From Gammaproteobacteria bacterium (GTDB lineage Bacteria; Pseudomonadota; Gammaproteobacteria; Pseudomonadales; JADFDG01), in NCBI GenBank assembly GCA_018262975.1, contig JADFDG010000016.1, positions 1 through 64,000 of the forward strand: 64,000 nucleotides of DNA. Direction: 5' to 3'. The notes below the pieces were generated by a model. That model was given only the letters and a program-made list of their open reading frames with translations. It was not told where the DNA came from and did not search any database. Positions 26,310-33,805 of the stretch are shown piece by piece. A program made the position numbers and the translations under genes. The stretch's first letter is position 1; every line of letters begins with the position of its first letter.

Positions 26310-27824
26310 ATGACCGTCATCAAGCAGGATGACCTGATCCACTCCATCGCCGACGCGCTGCAGTACATCTCGTACTACCACCCGGTCGATTTCATCCAGG
26401 CCGTGAACCGCGCCTACGAAATGGAGGAGAGCCAGGCCGCCAAGGACGCCATGGCGCAGATCCTCATCAACTCGCGCATGAGCGCCGAGGGCCACCGCCC
26501 GATCTGCCAGGACACCGGCATCGTCACGGTGTTCGTGAAGGTGGGCATGGACGTGCGCTGGGACGGCGCCACCATGAGCGTCACCGACATGATCAACGAG
26601 GGCGTGCGCCAGGGTTACCTGAACCCGGACAACGTGCTGCGCGCCTCCATCCTTGCCGACCCGGCCGGCAAGCGCACCAACACCAAGGACAACACCCCGG
26701 CGGTCATCCACTACGAGATCGTCCCGGGCAACAAGGTGGACATCCAGATCGCGGCCAAGGGCGGCGGCTCGGAGAACAAGTCCAAGCTCGGCATGCTCAA
26801 CCCCAGCGACTCCATCGTGGACTGGGTGCTGAAGACCGTCCCGACCATGGGCGCCGGCTGGTGCCCGCCGGGCATGCTCGGCATCGGCATCGGCGGCACC
26901 GCCGAGAAGGCGATGATCCTGGCCAAGGAATCGCTGATGGACCCGGTGGACATCCAGGAGCTCATCGCCCGCGGCCCGCAGAACCGCGTGGAAGAACTGC
27001 GCATCGAGCTCTATGAAAAGGTGAACGCGCTGGGCATTGGCGCCCAGGGTCTCGGTGGCCTCACCACGGTGGTGGACGTGAAGATCAAGGATTACCCGAC
27101 CCACGCCGCCTCGCTGCCGGTGGCGATCATCCCCAACTGCGCCGCCACCCGCCACGTGCACTTCGAACTGGACGGCTCGGGCCCCGCAGAACTGGAAGTG
27201 CCGAAGCTGGAAGACTGGCCGCAGATCACCTGGGACGCCTCCAAGGCGCGCCGCGTGAACCTCGACACCGTGACCAAGGCCGACATCGCCACCTGGAAGA
27301 CCGGCGAGACCCTGCTGCTGTCCGGCAAGATGTACACGGGCCGCGACGCCGCCCACAAGAAGATGACCGACATGATCGCGAAGGGCGAGCCGCTGCCGGT
27401 GGATCTCAAGGGCAAGTTCATCTACTACGTCGGCCCGGTCGACCCGGTGCGTGACGAGGTCGTCGGCCCGGCCGGCCCGACCACCGCCACCCGCATGGAC
27501 AAGTTCACCCGCACCATGCTCGAGAAGACCGGCCTGATCGGCATGATCGGCAAGTCCGAGCGCGGCCCGACCGCCATTGCCGCCATCAAGGACAACAAGG
27601 CCGTGTACCTGATGGCCGTGGGCGGCGCCGCCTACCTGGTGTCCAAGGCCATCCGCAAGGCGAAGGTCGTGGGCTTCCCGGAGCTGGGCATGGAAGCCAT
27701 CTACGAGTTCGAGGTGCAGGACATGCCGGTGTCGGTGGCCGTGGACGTGAACGGCGAGTCCGTGCACGACACCGCCCCGAAGATCTGGCAGGCGAAGATC
27801 GGCAAGATCCCGGTCAGTAACTGA
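26310..27824 (+). CDS. Class I fumarate hydratase (4Fe-4S)
   Basis: 504 residues, cytoplasmic TCA-cycle enzyme interconverting fumarate and L-malate. All three cluster-ligating cysteines are visible in their family contexts: RPICQDTG, GAGWCPPG and PNCAATRH. The C-terminal beta domain has the LTGRDAAHK-like TGRDAAHKK and GPTTATRMD. This is the oxygen-sensitive iron-sulphur class, not the FumC class. A REP pair and then a rho-independent terminator (27900-27927) follow. Confidence 0.93.
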   Translation: MTVIKQDDLIHSIADALQYISYYHPVDFIQAVNRAYEMEESQAAKDAMAQILINSRMSAEGHRPICQDTGIVTVFVKVGMDVRWDGATMSVTDMINEGVRQGYLNPDNVLRASILADPAGKRTNTKDNTPAVIHYEIVPGNKVDIQIAAKGGGSENKSKLGMLNPSDSIVDWVLKTVPTMGAGWCPPGMLGIGIGGTAEKAMILAKESLMDPVDIQELIARGPQNRVEELRIELYEKVNALGIGAQGLGGLTTVVDVKIKDYPTHAASLPVAIIPNCAATRHVHFELDGSGPAELEVPKLEDWPQITWDASKARRVNLDTVTKADIATWKTGETLLLSGKMYTGRDAAHKKMTDMIAKGEPLPVDLKGKFIYYVGPVDPVRDEVVGPAGPTTATRMDKFTRTMLEKTGLIGMIGKSERGPTAIAAIKDNKAVYLMAVGGAAYLVSKAIRKAKVVGFPELGMEAIYEFEVQDMPVSVAVDVNGESVHDTAPKIWQAKIGKIPVSN

Positions 27825-27845
27825 GTCTTTCGCCACACCGCCGTT

Positions 27846-27895
27846 GGGGGCATGGCCCCCCCTCGCTACATGTAGAGAGGGGGCCATGCCCCCGA
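27846..27895. repeat. REP pair after fumarase
   Basis: Two inverted units meeting at ACATGTAG, immediately upstream of the fumarase terminator. The first unit has one extra C in its run. Confidence 0.87.
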
Positions 27896-27899
27896 CCCC

Positions 27900-27927
27900 A
27901 AGGCCGGCAGCGATGCCGGCCTTTTTA
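27900..27927 (+). terminator. Rho-independent terminator of fumarase
   Basis: Nine-bp stem AGGCCGGCA / TGCCGGCCT with a GCGA loop, followed by a T run (TTTTATT). Confidence 0.9.
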
Positions 27928-27929
27928 TT

Positions 27930-28300
27930 GCCTGCGTTCCGGGGCGCCGGCCTGCCGCCAAGGCTCCCTTTCATGATGCGCAAATAAAGGAATCATCATT
28001 AGTGCCGGCCCGTAAACCTGCTATCAACCCAAGCGGCAAATACCCAATTCATATGATCATTAAAAGATCATTAGCGCAAAACAGCCAATGAAGGACCGGA
28101 TGAACCACGGGCGAACGCACATCAAAATGTGCTTGTATCACTATGATAAATAACGAATCGCATGGGTGTTCGGAGACCTGCATTTCATGCTTATACGCTC
28201 AGATGATCAAAACATTGGGAGCCTGGTCGACCTCGAGTTGCTTTTTCCTGTGTCGCACACCTATTGACCAAATGATCAGGAGATCATTTGTACGATTCTC
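27930..28300. promoter_or_regulatory. Low-GC leader with TGATC palindromes
   Basis: This non-coding stretch is clearly AT-richer than its surroundings and I see no gene in it. It has two palindromes: ATGATC-N7-GATCAT at 28053-28071 and a perfect AAATGATC-AGGA-GATCATTT at 28270-28289. A lone ATGATCA half-site lies near 28204, and TTGACC at 28264 abuts the second palindrome. They look like operators of a dimeric (TetR/GntR-type) regulator controlling the gene at 28506; this is inference. Confidence 0.5.
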
Positions 28301-28303
28301 CCC

Positions 28304-28397
28304 GTAGCGAGGGGGCCATGCCCCCGACACCGTTGATCTTCGACCGGCTGGGGCAACTGCAAAGGCAAGAGCGTCGGGGGCATGGCCCCCTCGCTAC
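28304..28397. repeat. Two inverted REP units 45 bp apart
   Basis: Units at 28304-28328 and 28374-28397 in opposite orientation, in the 5-prime region of the gene at 28506 and downstream of the TGATC operators. They would be transcribed in its leader. Confidence 0.85.
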
Positions 28398-28505
28398 CTG
28401 GGGTGGCGGGGCGGCGGCGGCATTAAATAGAAATAGGAATATACATTTACATAATGGGAGCCGCGTGCTTGAATCCCTCGCACCTTCCACTACCCCGGAG
28501 CCCCC

Positions 28506-29237
28506 ATGTCCAAGCCCCCGGCCTTTTCCGAAGCCCTGTTCCGTGAAGCCGTCGCCAGGCCGCGCCTGAAGCAACCGGTACCCGAGTTCCTCTCCGGTAA
28601 CCGCGGGGCGGGCAAGGTGCGCACCCTGCAGGAGCCGGAACTGCAGGCCATGACCAATCGCTGGTTCGACGAGTTCGAACTGAAGATCCGCTATTACCGC
28701 CAGCACGGCCTGGAGATCGGCTGGATGATGGACTGGGCGAAGAAGTACTGGTGGAGCTGGCTGATGCGCGACATGTCGCTCAACCACGAGCTGTACACCC
28801 CGGACATCGAGTACATCGACCCGACCGCCTTCGGCCACGTGATCAAGGGCATGGACGAGTTCGTGGCCTACAACTTCGCCTTCTTCGATGCCATCCCCGA
28901 CTGGCGCTACGACCCCATCCCCGGACAGGTCTACATCGACGTCACCCCGGAAGGGAACCTGCGCACCCTGGTGCGCTACTACGGCAGCGGTCATTTCTCC
29001 GGCAGCCTTAAGTTCTACCCCTACGACGACAGCGCCCCGGTGCTGCACGGCAACGGCACCTTCGTGCAGTGCGTGGCCATCGACCGCTACCACTTCAACA
29101 AGGACGGCCTGATGTACGAAGGCGAGACCCTGTGGGACTTCATCGACGCCACCCAGTCGGCCGGCATCATGCCGTCGGCGGACAGCTGGGTGTTCCGCGC
29201 GCTGATGGGCACCTCGAAACTCACCCGCTATCTCTGA
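28506..29237 (+). CDS. SnoaL/NTF2-like protein
   Basis: 243 residues, soluble, no signal peptide. Residues 60-190 have the SnoaL/NTF2-like cone-fold pattern: RDMSLNHELYTPDIEYIDPTA, KGMDEFVAYNFAFFDAIPDW, then beta strands with VRYYGSGHFSG and GNGTFVQCVAIDRYHF. Such proteins act as small-molecule isomerases, cyclases or ligand binders. No catalytic assignment is possible from sequence. It stands alone behind a low-GC leader with TGATC palindromes and two REP units, so its expression is probably ligand-regulated. A variant REP cluster follows the stop. Confidence 0.7.
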   Translation: MSKPPAFSEALFREAVARPRLKQPVPEFLSGNRGAGKVRTLQEPELQAMTNRWFDEFELKIRYYRQHGLEIGWMMDWAKKYWWSWLMRDMSLNHELYTPDIEYIDPTAFGHVIKGMDEFVAYNFAFFDAIPDWRYDPIPGQVYIDVTPEGNLRTLVRYYGSGHFSGSLKFYPYDDSAPVLHGNGTFVQCVAIDRYHFNKDGLMYEGETLWDFIDATQSAGIMPSADSWVFRALMGTSKLTRYL

Positions 29238-29257
29238 CCTGGCGATTCGCACTTCGC

Positions 29258-29366
29258 CCCTCGCTACATATCGGGGGCGTGGCGCCCTCTCTACATGTAG
29301 AGAGGGCGCCATGCGCCCGATCGAGGGTGGCAGGAAGGGAGATCGGGGGCATGGCCCCCTCTCTAC
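29258..29366. repeat. Variant REP cluster with compensatory stem changes
   Basis: Three units. The first (GGGGGCGTGGCGCCC core) has a mismatched stem. The second has both arms changed (GGGCGC-CAT-GCGCCC), restoring pairing. The third is the standard type. The outer edge supplies the TAG stop codon of the PcfJ-like gene on the minus strand. Confidence 0.85.
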
Positions 29367-30658
29367 ATACTGGTTGGGGAGCGGAGCCACGCTTGTGTGG
29401 CGCGCCAGGTTTCCGGGGTTGCCTCGACGTTGCCCGCGCATTTCAGTTCCCGGATGCGCCAGCCGTTGCCGGCACGAGCGATCGCCAGGGTTGCGCGCTC
29501 GGGCGCCAGCACCCGGTAGACGGCCACCTCGCCGCTGGCCACCAGCGGGCCGTAACTGCCAACGCAGTGCTGCATGACGATGCCCTCCACCCTGAGTTCG
29601 TCCTCGGTGCAGAGGCCCTGGATGGTGGCGGTATCGGTGAGCGGGGGAGGCGGCAGCAACAGCGGTGCGCGCGGCGTGGCACCGGGTTCCCGGTGCATGC
29701 GGGCCACGAGATCATCGTGAAACGCCACCAGCGCCGCGCGTGACCGCAGGCCGCGCAGCTGGCCCGCCGGTTCGCCGAGTGCCGCCAGCATGCGCAGGCA
29801 GTCCTGCAGGGTCATGGCGCTGCTTGCGTAGTTTTCTTCGTTGCGGTCCGGGCTGGCGCCCGACAGCGGGCAGTTTCCCTCGACGGCGATGTCGAGCAGC
29901 AGGGCGTGGCTGGCCACGGCCCGTAACCCGGGATCGGCGACCACGCGAATCACGCCGGGATTCAGCACTGGCAGATGGGTCAGGCGCTTCAGTGCTGGCG
30001 GATCGCGCAAGGCATCGCGTAGCGCGAGCAGGCTGTTCACGGTCACGCAGCGCGCGGGAAGCTTGCGCAGTTGCCGGCGCGCGCTGTCGGTGGCGGGGAA
30101 GTCCAGCCAGGCGAGGATGTCGCGCTGGGTCTTCCCCGGGGCAAGCAGCCGGCGCACTGAACGCATGGGGTCGCGAACCGGGTTGCCCCGGAATACCCAG
30201 CTCGAGGCCAGCGCCCAGGCCAGCGCCGGATTGGCGTGCATGAGGTCCACGGCCGGCTTGCCGCAGCGCGCGGCCATCGACAACAGGTGCCAGTGGCGGC
30301 TGCCGTAGGCGGCAACCGCCTCACGCACGTCGCTCGGAATCTGTGCGCTCCAGTGTCGCCATGGATCGTGCGCCAGCAGGCAGTCGCCGTCGCCGCGCCG
30401 GCAGTGTGCGGAGCGTTCCATGGTGCCGCTCAGTGCGCATGCGCCTGCGCATGCCTGCGGGTCCTGCAGCGATGGCTTGCCACAGTCCGGACGCAACATC
30501 TGCCACTGCGGCTGGCGCGCGCTGCGCTTCCAGGCCAGCAGGCGCGGCCAGCCGGCCATCACCGTCACCGAGGTTTTCGTGTAGCAGTAGTACTTGCCAT
30601 CGCGGAAGGCGTGGTGGCCGGTGGCGTGGGTGAATGTGTCGGGGGATGAGGCGGTCAT
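29363..30658 (-). CDS. PcfJ-like protein, first copy
   Basis: 431 residues. The C-terminal 90 residues carry the PcfJ-like signature: IVMQHCVGSYG, VAVYRVLAPERATLAI, then WRIRELKCAGN. The region before it is helical and variable, with a Cys-rich part (residues 50-95: RPDCGKPS, QACAGACALSG, HCRRGDGDC). PcfJ proteins are widespread on plasmids and islands but have no established biochemistry. The stop codon TAG lies in the REP unit at 29343-29366. A shared island promoter palindrome lies 44 bp upstream of the start. A paralogue is at 37597-38667. Confidence 0.75.
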   Translation of the reverse strand: MTASSPDTFTHATGHHAFRDGKYYCYTKTSVTVMAGWPRLLAWKRSARQPQWQMLRPDCGKPSLQDPQACAGACALSGTMERSAHCRRGDGDCLLAHDPWRHWSAQIPSDVREAVAAYGSRHWHLLSMAARCGKPAVDLMHANPALAWALASSWVFRGNPVRDPMRSVRRLLAPGKTQRDILAWLDFPATDSARRQLRKLPARCVTVNSLLALRDALRDPPALKRLTHLPVLNPGVIRVVADPGLRAVASHALLLDIAVEGNCPLSGASPDRNEENYASSAMTLQDCLRMLAALGEPAGQLRGLRSRAALVAFHDDLVARMHREPGATPRAPLLLPPPPLTDTATIQGLCTEDELRVEGIVMQHCVGSYGPLVASGEVAVYRVLAPERATLAIARAGNGWRIRELKCAGNVEATPETWRATQAWLRSPTSM

Positions 30659-30683
30659 GCACGGACTCCGGGGGAGGACCGGG

Positions 30684-30714
30684 AGTGTGCGGTGGTTGTC
30701 CGACGGTATGTGTC
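30684..30714 (-). promoter_or_regulatory. Island promoter motif (PcfJ copy 1)
   Basis: Palindrome CGACGGTATGTGTCG (core 30702-30714) and, 12 nt downstream on the minus strand, the -10-like CACACT (30684-30689). The start codon follows 25 bp later. Confidence 0.6.
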
Positions 30715-30736
30715 GCGGGAGCGTCGATACGGGCGA

Positions 30737-32107
30737 CTATGTGGAGTGCTGTCGTGACAACCAGGAGGTGAACTCCGATGGGCGCAATCCGTAGCGTGAC
30801 AGTACGCCCTCGTGCAGCCGTCGCAGTTCGTCGATCGCCAACGCGGTGATACTTTCCCGGTCGACGCCCAGTTCATGCCGTGACAGGCACTCGGCGATGA
30901 CCTCGAGTGGCGGCCGCGCCGGTTGCCGTACCACCTCCCGAACCGATTCACGGATGACTTCGCGCCACGCCAGCCGCAGCGGGTCCGGCTCGACCAGATC
31001 CTGCCGTATGGCGAGGTATTCCTGCGTCGAGCGCTCGTAGGCCCAGAGATATAGATCGCGCAGCAACTCCACCCTCGTGAGCTCATACACACCGAGTACT
31101 GCGCGGGCGTAGGCCTGCTCCGGGACATCGAGGAATGTCAGCGGGCAGAGGTTGGCCCTGATCAGCGGCAGATTGGCCGCCAACCGCGAGGTGCGCTTGT
31201 TGATGTCGGCGAAGGGCTGCAGGTAGGGCAGGTGGACCATGACGAAAAACGATTGCTCGAACGGGTCCTCGATGCGATTCGCCTTGTCGAGCAGCAGGTC
31301 GAGCATTTCCTCGAGCTGTGCCGGTACGGCCAGGGGTCGGTAGACGCTTTTGCCAATGTCTACCCCGTGCTGCCGCAAGCGGCCTTCGTCTGCAGGATTT
31401 GGAAGCAGGTTTTCCGCGAGCGCGCCGTGCAGGTTGAACAGCGTGTAACGGTTGAAACCGAGTGTGGTTGCGTTCTCGACCAGCAATTCGATGGCGGCCT
31501 TGTGGTTCAGGATCATCTGTGTTTCGAGGGCGCCCTTGCCCTGCGCGGCCCGGCCATGCTCTATCAGTTCGCGGGTATCCAGCCGCGAATACGTATTGCC
31601 CTCGAGGTGGCTTGATGCCCACGACAGATCGATCAGCAGCCGGTTGAGTACGGCGCGGCCGTAGGTGCCTGCCGGCAGACGCGTCTGGCCGGTATCTCCC
31701 ATCTGCCGCAATTGCCGGCGCATGGGTGCCGGCAGGTACCAGGTGCGGTTGGGCTGGTAGGACGCCAGGAAGTCGCGCTGGTAGCCCACCGGCTTTCTGG
31801 CCGTCAGTGGTTGGTCGATGTACGCCAGGATGTCCTGGCTGTCCGCGGATAGCGGTATGCCGTTGAAGGTTGCCTGCTCGCCAAGGCCGGCTGGTGTGGT
31901 TGCAACGATGTAACGGCGGCCACGTCCGGCGCCCATGGCATCCAGCCGGCCCGTGGCCACCAGTTCATTCAGCCAGCGCTGGGCAGTCCGGCGGGCAAGG
32001 CCGGGATGGCGGCCGAGGATCTCCGATACCGACATGCCCCCGGGGGCAGAGCGGATGTCTTCGAGAAGGGTCTCGGAGGAGGTCATGGGTGTCGTGGCGC
32101 GATTCAT
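30737..32107 (-). CDS. Fic family protein, catalytic His replaced by Gln
   Basis: 456 residues. An N-terminal winged-helix segment (MSVSEILGRHPGLARRTAQRWL, residues 25-45) is followed by a Fic N domain and Fic core. The class II inhibitory motif is intact (S165-S-H-L-E169-G-N). The active loop reads Q297-P-F-A-D-I-N-K-R, so the His that normally activates the target hydroxyl is Gln while the phosphate-binding residues remain. Fic enzymes transfer AMP or other nucleotide groups to proteins. This one may have altered chemistry or act mainly as a DNA-binding regulator. It is divergent from a WYL regulator across GTGGCGC palindromes. Confidence 0.85.
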   Translation of the reverse strand: MNRATTPMTSSETLLEDIRSAPGGMSVSEILGRHPGLARRTAQRWLNELVATGRLDAMGAGRGRRYIVATTPAGLGEQATFNGIPLSADSQDILAYIDQPLTARKPVGYQRDFLASYQPNRTWYLPAPMRRQLRQMGDTGQTRLPAGTYGRAVLNRLLIDLSWASSHLEGNTYSRLDTRELIEHGRAAQGKGALETQMILNHKAAIELLVENATTLGFNRYTLFNLHGALAENLLPNPADEGRLRQHGVDIGKSVYRPLAVPAQLEEMLDLLLDKANRIEDPFEQSFFVMVHLPYLQPFADINKRTSRLAANLPLIRANLCPLTFLDVPEQAYARAVLGVYELTRVELLRDLYLWAYERSTQEYLAIRQDLVEPDPLRLAWREVIRESVREVVRQPARPPLEVIAECLSRHELGVDRESITALAIDELRRLHEGVLSRYGLRPSEFTSWLSRQHST

Positions 32108-32117
32108 CGTGATAGAC

Positions 32118-32164
32118 GGCGCAATTGTGGCGCATATTCCTGAATTGCGCCACCTGTGTGGCGC
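32118..32164. promoter_or_regulatory. GTGGCGC palindromes between fic and WYL genes
   Basis: Three alternating half-sites make two inverted repeats: GTGGCGC (32127-32133) with GCGCCAC (32147-32153), and a perfect GCGCCAC-CTGT-GTGGCGC (32147-32164). Flanking GGCGCAATT/AATTGCGCC arms extend the first. They sit 20-57 bp before the fic start and are probable operators for the Fic N-terminal HTH or the WYL protein. Confidence 0.65.
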
Positions 32165-32252
32165 GCTTTACTGGCAAAGGAAGCCCTCGTCCATGCCCTG
32201 AAGCCAGGATTGATTATTCTCACGGCACCGAAGGACAGGTCGGGGATGCGAC

Positions 32253-33434
32253 ATGAAGAAAAGTGCCCAACTCGTCGAGGAGCGCCGTCGCCAGTTGGCG
32301 AGAGCGCTGCTGACGCTATCCCGGCGGCAAGGTGCCCTGCGCGCGCCGCTGACCGTATCAATCGCGGCCGGCAGCCCTTCGATAGCCGGGCTATACCTTG
32401 ATAGCAAGGGCGACCCGCTTGCAGGCACCGCCTTGGAGAAGATGTTCCGTGATGACCGGAATAACCTCGAAGAGCGTGGCTGGCTGACCATTGAGCGGCA
32501 ACGCAAGCCCCATGTGATCGCGATTACCCAGAAGGGGCGGCTGGCCGTTGCCGGCGCACCGCCTTCGCCGCTGGTTGCAGCTCTGGGTTATCGCCTCGCG
32601 CTGGCCTACGCGCCGGACGATGTCCGGACACAACTGGAGGACTATTACCTCTGGGCCAAGGAACAGATGGTGGGGCGAGGGAAGCCGGTTGCCGAGCCAC
32701 AGGCTGCGGATACCATCCGTGACAACGTCGAGGTGATCCAGAAGGGATTGCGGCTGCGGGATCCTGATTACCAATTCCGTGCCGATACGCTCGAACCTGC
32801 AAGGAGATTGCCGGCACTGCTCGAGGCTTTGTACCCGGCCATTGCAGGCCGTACCCAACTGCAAATCACCTACATCCCCAAGCGGGCGCGTGGATTGCCG
32901 GGTAAGGCGGCAGTGCATGAAGTGCAGCCGCTCTCTCTGGTATTCAGGCATCCGAAGGCCTATCTGGTCGCCCGGCACCTGCGCGAACCGCCGGAGTCGC
33001 CGTTGGTGCGCGAATACGCGTTGAACCGCGTACAGGATATCCATGCGCGTACGTTCCAGCCGTTCGAGCGGCCGGCGGGGTACACGCTCAGGCAACGCCT
33101 CGACGAGCGTGGTATCGAGAGCGACACCTTCCGGAACTCACCGCGCAGGCTCGAGAAACTCCAACTGCGCCTGTACCCGGACGCCTACCCGGGTTTTCCC
33201 GACTCACGGATTGCCGACGACATCCTGGAGTCACTCCCCGTCAGTGAAAAGCAGCAAATCGTACAGGAACTTGCTGACGGCAGTTTCCGGGTGATCATTG
33301 GCGGCATCCGGGATACGCTCGAGCTTCGCCAGTGGCTCTACTCGCGTCTGCCGACCCTGGTGGTGGAAGAGCCTGCAGACCTGCGAACGGACATGGTTTC
33401 TGCGACCAGGGTCTGGCTCGAGCGGTTGGCATGA
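32253..33434 (+). CDS. WYL-domain transcriptional regulator (first of three)
   Basis: 393 residues. N-terminal winged-helix region (residues 1-100, including KMFRDDRNNLEERGWLTIERQ), WYL domain about residues 185-275 (LQITYIPKRAR, VHEVQPLSLVFRHPKAYLVAR) and a C-terminal WCX-like extension (RLEKLQLRLYPDAY to ELRQWLYSRLPTLVV). This layout resembles BrxR/CapW-type repressors found at the head of phage-defence loci. WYL domains sense nucleic-acid or nucleotide ligands. It is divergent from fic, and the shared spacer contains palindromes suitable for autoregulation. Confidence 0.82.
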   Translation: MKKSAQLVEERRRQLARALLTLSRRQGALRAPLTVSIAAGSPSIAGLYLDSKGDPLAGTALEKMFRDDRNNLEERGWLTIERQRKPHVIAITQKGRLAVAGAPPSPLVAALGYRLALAYAPDDVRTQLEDYYLWAKEQMVGRGKPVAEPQAADTIRDNVEVIQKGLRLRDPDYQFRADTLEPARRLPALLEALYPAIAGRTQLQITYIPKRARGLPGKAAVHEVQPLSLVFRHPKAYLVARHLREPPESPLVREYALNRVQDIHARTFQPFERPAGYTLRQRLDERGIESDTFRNSPRRLEKLQLRLYPDAYPGFPDSRIADDILESLPVSEKQQIVQELADGSFRVIIGGIRDTLELRQWLYSRLPTLVVEEPADLRTDMVSATRVWLERLA

Positions 33435-33442
33435 CTCAGCAC

Positions 33443-33703
33443 TCAAATGACTGAAAACCGGCCATTCGGGTGCTGGAGGAATTCCGCGCGAAGACCGGCA
33501 TTCACGTGATTCCCGTTTATGCCGTCCCAGCCGATCCGTCTGTTGTGGACGTTGGTTCGCAGGCTCTTCTCGGCATACGAGCGTTGTCCTACCTGGATCC
33601 GCCCTGGCCCCGCCGCCGGCAAGCTGAGCAGTTGGTCGATGGTGAACTGTTCCGGCAGGTGTCCTTTCATGACTGCGATCTTGATGTTCTCTCCCAAGCT
33701 CAT
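33443..33703 (-). CDS. Small hypothetical protein, 86 aa
   Basis: 86 residues beginning MSLGENIKIAVMKGHLPEQF, with a good GAGGAG ribosome-binding site 8 bp before ATG 33703. No membrane helix or signal peptide. The N-terminal FTIDQLLSLP and the basic middle could be a small winged helix, but I recognise no family. It is divergent from the IMPase-ARH fusion gene, and one shared palindrome (33748-33760) with a -10 on each side serves both. That supports it being a real gene. Confidence 0.6.
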   Translation of the reverse strand: MSLGENIKIAVMKGHLPEQFTIDQLLSLPAAGPGRIQVGQRSYAEKSLRTNVHNRRIGWDGINGNHVNAGLRAEFLQHPNGRFSVI

Positions 33704-33729
33704 GGTTGTTTCTCCTCATTTGTGACGCC

Positions 33730-33778
33730 AGTCTAGCGAGCAGATCCGACAATTCCTGTCGCACCGCAGTCCCATCAT
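33730..33778. promoter_or_regulatory. Bidirectional island promoter motif
   Basis: Perfect palindrome CGACA-ATTCC-TGTCG (core 33748-33760). Twelve nt away on the minus strand is TAGACT (33730-33735), and 12 nt away on the plus strand is CATCAT (33773-33778). The arrangement is symmetrical for the divergent genes at 33703 and 33806. Confidence 0.65.
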
Positions 33779-33805
33779 GGCAGTCCCCCACCGAAGAGGA
33801 TTCCC

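Noticed and set aside
28053-28289. GATC cluster as a replication origin or SeqA-type region
   Set aside because: Only a few GATC sites, all explained by two operator-like palindromes; no DnaA boxes or dnaA/gidA neighbours.
28288-28569. A 93-codon plus-strand frame starting near the second TGATC palindrome
   Set aside because: It is made largely of REP sequence (SEGAMPP and its reverse) and overlaps the true start of the NTF2-like gene in another frame.
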